Below, in pieces: positions 32,377 through 42,229 of a DNA stretch of 64,000 nucleotides. This DNA is from Nigrospora sphaerica (Eukaryota > Ascomycota > Sordariomycetes > Amphisphaeriales > Apiosporaceae). The translations under genes and the position numbers were made by a program. The notes under the pieces are model-generated. The model ran no database searches and had not been told where the DNA came from. It saw only the letters and a program-made list of their open reading frames with translations. The stretch spans positions 248,001 to 312,000 of the forward strand of contig JAGVVL010000021.1 in assembly GCA_018287875.1 (NCBI GenBank), in the 5' to 3' direction. Numbering within the stretch: the first letter of the stretch is position 1; each line of letters begins with the position of its first letter.

Positions 32377-32559
32377 CGCCCTGGGCAAGGCGTTAAACTG
32401 CACCCACCATAAGTAAGCCGTCTTGGCGGACTTAGTTACAATGGTCGGCATCGACCTCGACTTCGAGCACTGGCTCACACCACCCAACCCACCTGGTCAC
32501 TATCGACCCCGACCAACCCATCGAGTCTCACGACCTCGACGTACCATGCTTAGGCACGT
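32377..32559. other. short spacer between LINE copies
   Basis: About 180 bp containing CACCCACC- and GACCTCGAC-type repeated words. The right part may belong to the following LINE fragment. Confidence 0.3.
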
Positions 32560-32796
32560 ACGACCCACCTACCACGGCCAAGACTGGCATCGACACCCTC
32601 ACCGGGAACGGGCTCGCACGGAGGAGCTACGGATTCGGTTCGAACATTAAGTTGCCACTGGGCTAGATATGCGGGACATTGCAATGCAATTTTTGTATAT
32701 AGATGGACTCTCGCACGCCACATGCCCCTCGGGAGGCGGGACACAGTCCAAATACGGCGATAATAATACATACATACATACATACACACACACTGG
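32560..32796 (+). mobile_element. 3' scrap of the same LINE family with an ACAT/AC tail
   Basis: Bases 32618-32765 match the 3' UTR at 32198-32345: CTCGCACGCCACATGCCCCT, CGGGAGGCGGGACACAGTCC and TACGGCGATAAT. The tail here is ATAC repeated about four times followed by an AC run. It abuts a pogo transposase relic. Such 5'-truncated copies are the usual product of incomplete target-primed reverse transcription. Confidence 0.8.
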
Positions 32797-33900
32797 CCAG
32801 AGACCGGCTGCTTTCCACCCATTCCGGATATTCTGGCTAGTAAGCCCGGCTTAACGAGCCTTCTGGTAGCAGGCAAGGAGATTTCGCTTGCCAACTACCG
32901 TAGAGTCCGTTAACTGGGTTATAAATCCAAGCTCTTTCCGGTACGCCGATTTTAAAGAACTGAAAACGGCTAAATCGAGAGGTTGGAGGACGTGAGAGGT
33001 ATGGCGGGGTAAAAAAAGAAGGCAAATCCGATGAGAGAAGCATTGAAACATAGAATCAGTTGTTATATAGCTGCCATGGCCGTCCATCACGAGTAGGCGG
33101 TACTCGGAAGGGTCCTCGGGGGCGGTATTTGGGATGAAGACCTTCTCGAGCCACTCGAGCGCTGTTTGGTCTGTAATCCATCCGTTTTCGGTTGCGGTGA
33201 ATTGCCAGCCTCTAAATTGGCTTAGATCGACCGGAAACCATTTCTGTTGAACCGTCTTACCCTTAAAAATGACTAATGGGGGCAGTGCATGGCCTTAAGC
33301 GGAGATGCATTCGACGAAAGAGGTCTAAGCACGAGAACTAGGCTGTTTCTTTCGGACTGAGCGTTTTTCCGAACCTCCAAGTACTAGACCGTTCGATCTA
33401 GCACCTTCTAGGAGTCCTTGTGAGAGGCTAAGCCTTGAAGCACTATCAAAGGGGCCAAATGCTGTTTATTTTCTAGATAGGGAAGAGAGAAGAGAATCGA
33501 CCTCAGGGTGCCGGGCGCAGCGTCTCGTGAAGTCTTGCGAGACCGGACCGGAGCGTTCGGATCGCTGCTGGGCTCCCCCCTCCTATGTCTTGACCACTAG
33601 CCTGGCGTCCGAATGGAGAGACCTACTCGGAGCCTCATGTGAGGGGTTCATGAGACGCTCAGGCCAGGTGCGTCTGAGCCTATCTCCCAGGTCCCAACCT
33701 GTAACAGTCCTGCTTCATCCATGTTGTGGCGGTTAGCCGGCTTCACCCTCTGGATCTCCGGCGGCTGAAGATATCGGAACTAGGAGCGAATTACCTCGAC
33801 TGAGGCGCCATTGACACGTTGTGAGTCGATAGACCGGCTCTTCGCTGTTGCGAGTCGCCCACGTCCTACACCGCCGAGTTGTGAAATTTCCCCCGCTCCG
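32797..33900 (-). pseudogene. pogo-type transposase relic, split by a solo LTR
   Basis: Minus-strand pieces in order: DSQRVNGASVEVIRS and PANRHNMDEAGLL (33830-33712, first catalytic Asp), then after the LTR LLEGARSNGLVLGGSEKRSV, LPPLVIFKGKTVQQKWFP, LLVMDGHGSY (second Asp), HTSHVLQPLDLAVFSSLKSA (third Asp) and, near 32800, NIRNGWKAAGLWP. Stops occur inside (for example a TAG and a TAA near 33310-33330). This is a lineage different from the copies at 4.9 and 42 kb. No TIR was found; a LINE scrap lies against its 3' end. Confidence 0.8.
33419..33706 (-). mobile_element. solo LTR, 288 bp (family B), inside the transposase relic
   Basis: Read on the minus strand it begins TGTTACAGGTTGGGACC and ends TTAGCCTCTCACA. 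It is flanked by a perfect 5-bp duplication AGGAC (GTCCT on the plus strand at 33414-33418 and 33707-33711). Removing the LTR and one copy of the duplication joins the transposase frame exactly (GAAGCAGGAC to TCCTAGAAGG). Unrelated to the 190-bp LTR. Confidence 0.88.
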
Positions 33901-34267
33901 CCTCCATCATCGGTCTGGAACTCGCCTCGTAGAGCCCGACTAGACTTTTCTCCTGGTACTTGAACTTGGCATGAGAAGAAAAAGGAGAATATGGCTGGAG
34001 CAAATAAGAGCCAGTCACGTGGCTCTCGGGAGGCCTCCCTGCATATAACACGTACGTATGAGACAAGGGGTTGGTGGCTCCTAAGGTCAGGAGGCCGGTC
34101 CAGAGGATGCAAGGCCTGTGTCGTCCCTCGGTAGCAACGCATCATCGATTCGATCCTTCAGTAGCCACCATCAACCGGAAAGCAAAACGATGATGTCCAA
34201 CATGCTGGGGCGCGGGGGACTGCATACAACCGACCGCGGATAAAGCTGTCATCCATGTTGGCACCAC
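33901..34267. other. no recognised feature
   Basis: Probably the N-terminal side of the transposase relic, but frames are too broken to follow. Confidence 0.3.
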
Positions 34268-34645
34268 CTAATGACATCCTCTGGGCCGAGATAGCCCCGA
34301 AGAAACGTTAATATCTACTGGCAACACTGAAGTAGCCAGGTGGGCGCCGAAGTATGTACCTAGTTGGCTGCAGCCCCTGGTGGCGCATACGGCGGACATT
34401 CGCTTCCTGAATAAGACGTGACAGTCATAATGGAGATCACTTGCTTTATCGATGGCGCCTAGGTTTAGTACGCCCATCATGTGAAGCGGCACGACAGCGG
34501 TGATCCATTCGAAAAGCTTCAGCATGCCGGCTAGGAGTCGAACAAAAGATTTCAGGCGGAATACGAGCAAGCAGACCTTATCGGAAGACTGAAGTACAAA
34601 CCAGTGCCAGCGTATCGTTACAATCTCCAGCCCCACTGAGGCCAT
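34268..34645 (-). CDS. hypothetical protein, doubtful
   Basis: 125 codons with a hydrophobic N-terminal half (VCLLVFRLKSFVRLLAGMLK, then EWITAVVPLHMMGVLNLGAI) and a Cys-containing middle (MSAVCATRGCSQLGTYFGAH). The composition looks protein-like, but no family is recognised and no introns or promoter could be assigned. It may be an exon or a relic of a larger gene. Confidence 0.3.
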   Translation of the reverse strand: MASVGLEIVTIRWHWFVLQSSDKVCLLVFRLKSFVRLLAGMLKLFEWITAVVPLHMMGVLNLGAIDKASDLHYDCHVLFRKRMSAVCATRGCSQLGTYFGAHLATSVLPVDINVSSGLSRPRGCH

Positions 34646-35098
34646 GCGGCATAGATAGCGGGAGCATAGTATTGAATATCAAGGCTGTGAACGGGATAAT
34701 ACTCTCACCGGTACACCGTTGTTCGATTTCCAGCTACTTTCTAGCAGCGTAGCCCAACTCCCCACCACCTCCATACTAAGTTGCCCCCACCAGCTTGTCT
34801 TTCATCCTCTCGTCTGACACTGGCCGTCCTACCGGCATTACGCGGCAGCAACAGTGACTCTATAGAGCGGGAACCGATATGGAAGAGAAGGGTGAGTTAT
34901 GTATCAGGTAAAACTTCTAAGTTTCGCCAGTGCGACATGAATAAGTGATTATGATTCCATGACCTGCTATGTATTGGTTGCCTGGATATGCAGGCTGGGT
35001 AGCGACAGGATGTGACGCATCTATGCATAGCCACGCCATCCTCGGTGGACACGGGGAAGGAGGAAAGGGGAAGGGGGTAAGGAGTGTTCCACGACGAT
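34646..35098. other. intergenic, no gene seen
   Basis: Promoter region of the next gene. Nothing else stands out. Confidence 0.4.
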
Positions 35099-35106
35099 TA
35101 TAAAAA
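35099..35106 (+). promoter_or_regulatory. TATA box
   Basis: GATTATAAAAATCGG lies about 95 bp upstream of the ATG at 35194 and is followed by a pyrimidine-rich leader. The close ATG at 35128 would lie at or before the expected transcription start, which is why I prefer 35194. Confidence 0.55.
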
Positions 35107-35193
35107 TCGGCCTTCTCCCTGAAGCTCATGTCCGCCTTTCTCTTTCCTTTCCAACACTTCTCGAATATCCTCTACCACTACAAGAACAACGAA

Positions 35194-36393
35194 ATGTCTT
35201 CTCTTACCTCTCACGCAGGCAACTACTATGCCGAAGCAGATCGCTTTACAGTCATGCATTTGCCACAAAAAAACACGCCTTCCTTAAATCTATCGACGAA
35301 TTTCTTGTGTCACGGTCTCTTCCATTCCAGGCTCTTCATCGACTTCGAAGATGAAGGCGGCGGCGCACTACCATCCACCCCTCCGCAATCTTCCGAAGAT
35401 GGAGTGACAGACTGCGACATTCGCCAGTCGCTGGGTACCACGTCTCCTCCTTGCCCTGGTATTCATGTCTGGGTTCCTCCACCGGCCGTGTACCTACGAT
35501 CGGCCCGGGATGGGGGGCTAGACTACGACATTTGCCAGTCAGTGGGCACTACATGCTCACCTTGCCCTGAAATCCAGCAATGGATGTCTCAAGAATACCC
35601 GATCGGGGGATTCCCTTCCCATGAAGACTTCAGCTCTGTCGAGTTTCTTCAGTTTGGGGACGTTTCCAATGCGTTATTGGATGAGACTATCATGCCTAAC
35701 CACGTGGAACCCGTCTTTTCCCTTAACGAAGAGTTACCGACAGCCTTGCCTGGGTCTCTGATACTAGGCTCTCCTCTTTCCGACGACCTGAACTGGCCAA
35801 AGGACTCATCGCATCTGATTGATGGAGGAACCTCGTATACGGCGACGATACAAGAGCCAACTGCCGCAGCAACACCCCCAGCTTCATTAGCGATTGATAC
35901 CAACCAACGGGAAGATGGTGCCACACCGCTAGATACCACCGAGGAGGGACAACCCAAATTCCCTAAGGACGCGACGGGGGGTTTTCGCCTGAAGAGGAAA
36001 GCAACACAGCTGTTCTCAGAGACACCGACTAAAAGAACTAAACGAGACGCACAGAAAACCACAGCTGGGGACGGCGAGATTGTCCGCCTGGAGGAGGTGA
36101 CTATCAATGTCGAGGACCGTATGAAGAAACTAACGTGGAACCGGCACGACAAGGTATGGAGCAACAAGCTCGAGAAGCTCGAATGGAAGTACGAAGCCCT
36201 GGAACGTCACATACTGGACAATTTTTCGCTTTGCTCTTTTCGGGTACGACCAGGTGGTAGCGGGTTTCCTATACATCTCACTTGGGACGAGGATAAGAAA
36301 GCCTTCACTGGATCGAGCGCTATCGGTCGGAAACCGGTGAAACTTGGGAAGGACAGTTTAGCTAAGCTGTTGAAAACCCAGACATCGGCGTAG
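35194..36393 (+). CDS. lineage-specific nuclear-like protein, unknown function
   Basis: 399 residues without introns from the ATG at 35194 (an in-frame ATG at 35128 would add 22). The N-terminal two thirds are acidic and Ser/Pro/Thr-rich with two similar blocks (DCDIRQSLGTTSPPCPGI and DYDICQSVGTTCSPCPEI), an internal repeat. A basic patch (RLKRKATQL and KRTKRDAQK, about residues 270-295) looks like a nuclear localisation signal. The last 90 residues (KKLTWNRHDKVWSNKLEKLE to the end) form a compact-looking domain that is also kept in the decayed copy downstream. No family is recognised. Confidence 0.6.
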   Translation: MSSLTSHAGNYYAEADRFTVMHLPQKNTPSLNLSTNFLCHGLFHSRLFIDFEDEGGGALPSTPPQSSEDGVTDCDIRQSLGTTSPPCPGIHVWVPPPAVYLRSARDGGLDYDICQSVGTTCSPCPEIQQWMSQEYPIGGFPSHEDFSSVEFLQFGDVSNALLDETIMPNHVEPVFSLNEELPTALPGSLILGSPLSDDLNWPKDSSHLIDGGTSYTATIQEPTAAATPPASLAIDTNQREDGATPLDTTEEGQPKFPKDATGGFRLKRKATQLFSETPTKRTKRDAQKTTAGDGEIVRLEEVTINVEDRMKKLTWNRHDKVWSNKLEKLEWKYEALERHILDNFSLCSFRVRPGGSGFPIHLTWDEDKKAFTGSSAIGRKPVKLGKDSLAKLLKTQTSA

Positions 36394-36436
36394 TTCTGGG
36401 GAGAGTTCGACCATAGGGACTATAGATTGGGAGCTT

Positions 36437-37180
36437 TTAATGAAGCGTTTGCGTCCTTGATACGTTGTTCGAAGAATTCTTCATGGCCAGCCATGCGCAA
36501 TCCACCTCCACTATCAACGAGGAGACAGCGGCAGCCTTATCTGGACCCCTAACACCGAGTTCTCCTTTCTCTGGTGATCTGCACAGGCCAACGGACTTAT
36601 CATCACATTTGTTTAGCGCACAGTTATACAGGAGCCAGTTGGCGTAGAGGCACTCCCAGATCACTACCAAATCTTCTCAGGCCTCGTGGTGACAGTGAAA
36701 TACTGCTAGATACCGACGAAGAAAGACAGCCCGGAGTCTCCCAAGGCCTCGTAACAGGTCCACGCCAGAAAAGGAAGCAACAGGGCCAACCCGAAAAAAG
36801 CCACTCAAACGAGCGAAAAGACATACACAGGGAAAGGCAGCCTGGCACGCCACGCACCTCCGTCTTAAACAGGTATCTGTTAAAGACAAGGGCCGCACGG
36901 AGAAGCTGAAGTGGAATTTGTACAAGAAGGTATGACCCGGCGGATCAGAGGGTTCCCCATGGGATGGCAAAATCTTAAAGTGCAAAGTACTAGACCCTAT
37001 GTCTAGCTTCTCTCTCACAGTACGTCCGTGTGGTCACGGATCTCCTATAGACGTTGCGTGTGATGCTGCTTCAGAGATATTCTCCGGATTCGATGACATA
37101 AATGAGAAAAGCCTGGAATTTGGGAAGGATAAGGTAGCTGAAATGGTGAGGGCTCCAAATGTTAGTGTGTGTATCTGATA
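36437..37180 (+). pseudogene. decayed tandem copy of the preceding gene
   Basis: Segments match the upstream gene in the same order: a block reading ASHAQSTSTINEETAAALSG and LTPSSPFSGDLHRPTD against NHVEPVFSLNEELPTALPG and LILGSPLSDDLNWPKD; then the C-terminal part, VRPCGHGSPIDVA and KSLEFGKDKVAEMV against VRPGGSGFPIHLT and KPVKLGKDSLAKLL. Many in-frame stops and shifts are present, and the N-terminal third is missing. It lies 43 bp behind the intact gene. Confidence 0.65.
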
Positions 37181-37812
37181 ATCGCACAGGGTATATATGG
37201 AAGGCTTCCAGCCGAGATACATCTCGTCTGATACTCTCGGGCTGTGGTAGTCATAAGTAAATTTGATTTACTAGATAAGGTCTACAATGCCAGGATATGT
37301 CCCATGTGACAACAGCAATGTAACCAGGGCTTTTGTAGCTCATAGGACAGCCGGCTAACTCACCTGAACGTAGCCATAGTAGTAGATTCTTACACTTAGC
37401 GACCTATGTAGGCCATGAGAACCCCGTACATGATTAAGCCCAGGAAAACCGTGCCGGGAAAATGTCCAGCCGGATGAAAAACCCAGGTGCCGCGCGTCGT
37501 GCCGCTTTCCCCTGCCATCCGTCCTGCCGACCAAAATCAAGCTCAGTTACAATTGACTTATGTAATGGCTGATCGGATGCAGGCGGTACTGGAGGATTGT
37601 TTGGAGCATCTCCAAAGTGTCTAGCATGTGTGCTATGGTCGGCTTCCGCTTGCGAGATACCTAGAATTCACCTGCTGCGGGGGTATATATACACCATGGT
37701 GCCGCCCAACCGGCGGCGGCCTTTCTCTCCCTTTTTACTTTCCATTCCATGTCCACAATTACTTACACTGCTATTCATTGAGTTCATCGCCTTCCGCCAC
37801 CCTTTCTCCGAT
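37181..37812 (+). promoter_or_regulatory. upstream region of the next gene with a TATA box
   Basis: GGGTATATATACACC at about 37680-37694 is a strong TATA box about 125 bp before the ATG at 37813, followed by a CT-rich leader. A 35-bp stretch at 37383-37417 recurs at 48000-48034 upstream of another small gene, 31 of 35 bases alike. No other feature is seen. Confidence 0.5.
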
Positions 37813-38454
37813 ATGTACCCACCAGAAGCTCCACCATCCCTCGTATTCGAGAGAGGGGATACGAATTCAGTGTCATCCTCACAAGTCCTTCGGACTTCCA
37901 ACCAGCGTGCTCCGCAACGTAAACAGATCCAATGCGCCTACAGCAATAGTGACGAAGAAGCTTCCAAGCCGCTCTCCGATGTCTGGTCCGACGGTCTTCC
38001 TGAATATAGAGACCATTGCGATCCACAGCAGCATGTCGGAACCAGGCATGCCCAACCCAGCTCCAAGCGCGAGGCCGGTGATGATATCGAGCAAAGACGA
38101 CCTAAACGCCCGAAACCAGCCACGCCGAAGGACGCAAGAGACAGCATGGCGAACGAAGTCGCAAGCATGGCGTCCAAAATTATGGAGTTCGCTGAAACCC
38201 GGATAATCTTCGTTTTGGAATCGATGGACGCCAAATATACGGATAGGGCAAGAGCCATTCTCACTCCTACAGCGGACTTCTCTAATATCATCGTTGAAGG
38301 GCGGAAGCTCGCTAAGGAGTACGCCAAGGAGAGGCATGTGATTGTGGAACCCTATCGGGTAGTGGTCGCGGCATTCGAAGGACAAAGGGTTGCGCAGGAA
38401 AAAGCCGGCGAATTCTACGAAATGCACCCGAACCACTTGGTGGAACTGTTATAG
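37813..38454 (+). CDS. small basic helical protein, unknown function
   Basis: 213 residues without introns. The ATG at 37813 fits the TATA box and leader; an in-frame ATG at 37597 lies upstream of the TATA box. The N-terminal half is polar and disordered with a basic patch (EQRRPKRPKPATPKDARD, about residue 100) resembling a nuclear localisation signal. The C-terminal half is predicted mostly helical (EVASMASKIMEFAETRIIFV, GRKLAKEYAKERHVI, AQEKAGEFYEMHP). No recognised family. It belongs to the group of small helical genes in this repeat-rich part. Confidence 0.55.
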   Translation: MYPPEAPPSLVFERGDTNSVSSSQVLRTSNQRAPQRKQIQCAYSNSDEEASKPLSDVWSDGLPEYRDHCDPQQHVGTRHAQPSSKREAGDDIEQRRPKRPKPATPKDARDSMANEVASMASKIMEFAETRIIFVLESMDAKYTDRARAILTPTADFSNIIVEGRKLAKEYAKERHVIVEPYRVVVAAFEGQRVAQEKAGEFYEMHPNHLVELL

Positions 38455-38879
38455 TTAATGGATGTGTACACGTACATGCCAAAGCTCCGCCACGTAAAAA
38501 GTTCTCCGCAGTACGAATGATGAAATCGAAAGGTTAGGTTGGGTGTGCGATGGTTTGGGCGGCTATCTCACTGATATGATAGTTTGATGTGTCGTTGGGC
38601 TATTAGTAACCTATTTTGCTTCCTCGCATAGGCAGCCGTATTAGAAATCGTACATACAGCATACGCTTGCTAGATTGGTGCACTGATAATCATAAATACA
38701 AGTTTTGCTCTTCAAAAGTGTTTCACGTCGTACATATTGCAATGCTTAATGATTATTGAATAGCGGTGCTTTCGTACTTCGTGAGCACAAGCACTGGGGG
38801 GGCAGTGAATGACAGCGCGTACAGTATTTCAGTCTGCCTGTGTTGTCTTGGCTGGCTCGTCACTCTATTCCCATCCCTT
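38455..38879. other. intergenic, no feature seen
   Basis: AT-rich 3' flank with nothing that I can support as a gene. Confidence 0.4.
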
Positions 38880-41390
38880 TCATGAGCTGCTAAATCCTTG
38901 ATTGCCGTTTTGGATGTTCTGGGGAGGCTAGTAGCCGCTGGAACTAGGGCTCTTCGCGCGTGCCTGCAAATGCTGCTGTTTGTATTGCTGCCTACAGCCT
39001 ATTCTGTGCCGCTCCGCTTATGCTAGTTTATCCTTCCGCATGTACGCTCTCGTTTGGGCTCATCGTAAGTCAACCAGCCGTGTGCCATTGTTGGCGTGGC
39101 ATCTCTTCTGGCCACCTGCGTACAGCTACGTATTCTGCTCGCGTCTAGTTGTGCACTTGCACCGTGTCCGAGGCCCACTCATGATCCGCACTCCAGCATG
39201 ACCCTCTCGATTTGGCTGTGGTTCTTCTGGATCAGTCTATTCTGATGCGTGTTTTTGGCTTTCTTTGACTGGGTTTGACGCACTTAGGATAAGGGCAGAT
39301 ATGGCTTTGTCCTACTTCTGGCTCGGCTTCGTGTCGTATGGACGGCGACCAGATCTCGCGTACTCGACTCTTCCTACTTCGTCCACTTTTTGCTACATCT
39401 TAGTCCCATATACCTGTGCCAGTAACAGCTTTCGGGCGCTTTATCCAAAACGTACCATTCTTTCCTCGGCGGGTCGGGAATGGACCGTGCGACAGTTTTC
39501 GGGTCTGCCCTATTCACATCCGCCTCTATTTGGCTTATACGGCCCTGCATCGCTTCTGGGTTCACTTCTTTTCTCTTGGGCATGGCTGCATCAGGCTTCT
39601 TGGTCCTTGCCGCATGATCCGCTTCCTACTTCTGCGTTCTCATGTTCTGCTTCACCTACTTCTACAGTAGGTAACGAAATCGGACTCCTATGTACGCAGG
39701 AAAAGGACAAATTCTCCGCTCGAGCCATGACTATTTTTGGATCGTATACTGTGTTCCTTGAGCCTTGGCCGACTGTGCCATCAAGTTCCCTGTCAGGCTT
39801 GGGAGGTACTTATCATCATCATTTGTGGATTCGTGGTTGGCCGCCTTCGGCAGTCGACACCCTCCTGGAAAGTTACAATCCATTTTTGGACTTCGTCCAA
39901 AAACCGACTATCTCCATTACGAATCCTGATTGGCTTTCCAGAGTCTTCCACATTCCCAGTGATAGTTTTACATTCCAGTGCTTGGTTCACATTCCAATGA
40001 AGATGACTCACACGTAGGATCATCTTGTGCCAAACCTTTCAGGGGCACTTGATGACACAGTCGGCCAGTGTCCAGAGAATACAGTATACGATCCAAAAAT
40101 AGGCATGGCCCGAGCGGAGACTCTGTTTTCTTCCTACGTACATCGGGGTCCGTTTTCGTTATCTACTGTATCCCGTCGGCTTCTGCCTTGTCTCAGTCAC
40201 TCTTGCTTATGCCCGTGGCAGCGTTCAACACTCGATCCAGAACGTACTATTCTTCCGCTAAAAGCTCCAGAACAGACTGCGCCGCAGTTCCCAACCGCCC
40301 TATCTGCCTTCTCCTTTTCTATCCTCTTCATATGAGCATGCCTTCTGCGCCTGCTTAACGGTGTTAGATCGGGATCGGGAAGTGCACAAATCACCATATT
40401 GTTTGGTACTCGTTGTGTCAGTACGTGCTCAATGGAGCTCGATCTGCATGTGGTCCGTTGCTGCAGCTACTCCTTTTTCTGCTTTACCTCTTTCGTTCCT
40501 ATGGCTTCCTCCAGTGTCGGTACAGGCGCCAGAAGATGCTTTTACTCTTGAATGAGGTGGGCGGGCCTTTTCCAGGACCGACTGAACGCATGTTCTGTCG
40601 GAATCGGCTATATGTAATTCGATGCTATTTCCATCACTGCGTGTTCCGTCATAGCTTCTATCCATAGAAACATGGGCCCGTCGCGGCTTCTGTCCGTGAT
40701 CGCCTCGGTTTGTAATGGCCTCGGCCTGTTGGAGCTTCTGTTTGTCGTAGTATGTATCTATCTATGTTAGGGTCTATCGGTGGCTCCTGTCTCGCGGAGT
40801 TTGCCCGCGCTGTTTGCCAGCGCTGTTTCTGCGCTCATAGTTTCCAGTCCCCAAGTCTTCATCCACAGTAGCTTCTGTGTATGCTTCCTGCTCTATGCTA
40901 TCCCCCCTGCCGTACCTTAGATGGATGTAGTGTGCCTTCTTGGACGAAGGGGTGCTCGCAATGCGCCAGTGCTCGCCATGCAGGAAGGGCCTCAACAACG
41001 CTTCTTCACACGCCCAAATTTATACCTTGATTCCACGGAATGAGCACCCTGTCATCGCCTCCAAAGCTGTCCTCGAATCCTTTACTGTTCTGGCCGCCCC
41101 ACACCCAGTTCCGCTAGTGACCCAGAGTACTCGGAGCTTTAGCATCTTCGATGGAATTCGAGCCTGCATCCGTTCGGCTTTGTATCCGCCTTGTCTCTGA
41201 TGTCCCTTTGCGCCCCTTGTAGACTGCTACTATTGTGGTCTTTCGGCTGCTCTAACGGCAAATTTTGTGATCCGGAACGACCTAGGATGGTCAGGCTGTG
41301 TCGTATGCACCCGTTCTTGATGTCACTGCGGAACCTCGAACTCCTGCCTGGGTAGCTACATAAAGCCTTCACCTTCCACTAACAGCTTGA
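38880..41390 (-). other. strand-asymmetric decayed region, possible old coding repeat
   Basis: The plus strand is strikingly T/C-rich for 2.5 kb, so the minus strand is purine-rich, as in Lys/Glu/Arg-rich coding DNA. On the minus strand open pieces such as KEWYVLDKAPESCYWHRYMG (about 39480-39390) and EE-stop-YVLDRVLNAATGISKS (about 40255) look like diverged copies of one unit. The second has TAG where the first has Trp. Words such as GGCTTCTG recur on the plus strand. I cannot define a gene or element; a decayed gag-like or ORF1-like repeat is one possibility. Confidence 0.3.
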
Positions 41391-41495
41391 GCCCCTTAGG
41401 AACCCCCTATCGCTACCCGCTCCCTACCTTTACTCTCGCTCATTCGCTGTTTCCACCCGAATTTCTCGTCCTTTACTACCTATACTCCAGAACCG

Positions 41496-42002
41496 ATGGA
41501 TCATGCCAGCAACTTGTTTGTGGTATCCCTTATCTGCCTACCGGTTTTCTACTGGGGAATCGGCATAGGCATCTATTCATACTTCCTTCGGTTCTCTATT
41601 ACTCTCCTTCGGCCCTTCTTCAATTCACATAACATGCTCGCTGATACTGCGCGTGTTGACGTGGTTCTTGCATTCCTCGGTCTTGGCGTAGCGTTCTCAG
41701 TGGTACAGATGGCTGTCACACTCTCTGTTCTATTTTCCACCCCAGCCATGAGCAGCAAGCAGAACCACGGTAGGCTGTGGTGGGAACGTCTTTGGAAAGC
41801 CACCAACCTTTTTGTCGGTCTCTGTTTGACCGTCCTATCAATCATAGCAACCAAATACGCATGGGATTGGTGGCATTTCTTTGCCAGCCGCGAGGACAGC
41901 GAGGTGTTGAGGAAGAACTGCCAGGCGCTGGCTCTCATTTTGATCATCAACCTCTGTTCTTTGGCTTTTCAACTCTGCCGCAAGCCTACGTTACGCAGGT
42001 AA
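41496..42002 (+). CDS. small integral membrane protein, unknown function
   Basis: 168 residues without introns, preceded by a CT-rich leader. Four hydrophobic segments are visible: SNLFVVSLICLPVFYWGIGI (about 5-28), VDVVLAFLGLGVAFSVVQMA (about 54-80), NLFVGLCLTVLSIIATKYAW (about 104-123) and ALALILIINLCSLAFQL (about 143-160), with short polar loops. No family is recognised. The stop lies only 54 bp from the left end of a pogo transposon. Confidence 0.6.
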   Translation: MDHASNLFVVSLICLPVFYWGIGIGIYSYFLRFSITLLRPFFNSHNMLADTARVDVVLAFLGLGVAFSVVQMAVTLSVLFSTPAMSSKQNHGRLWWERLWKATNLFVGLCLTVLSIIATKYAWDWWHFFASREDSEVLRKNCQALALILIINLCSLAFQLCRKPTLRR

Positions 42003-42229
42003 TGGATTGGCGAGGGAGTGCGAAAGGAGAGAAAGCAGAATGCCTCAATGGGCTAAGGTAGTGTACCCATCAAGGGACCGACCCATCAAACCGCCACCAG
42101 TTTTGAGACAGTTTGAGGCTGTTCTCGGCGTTTCAACAGCAAATATTTTAACAACCACTGGTCGTATCGCAGGGAAACCAGATTTAATCAAATCATTGTG
42201 CTTTTATCTTTCTTTCGATACCAACAAAT

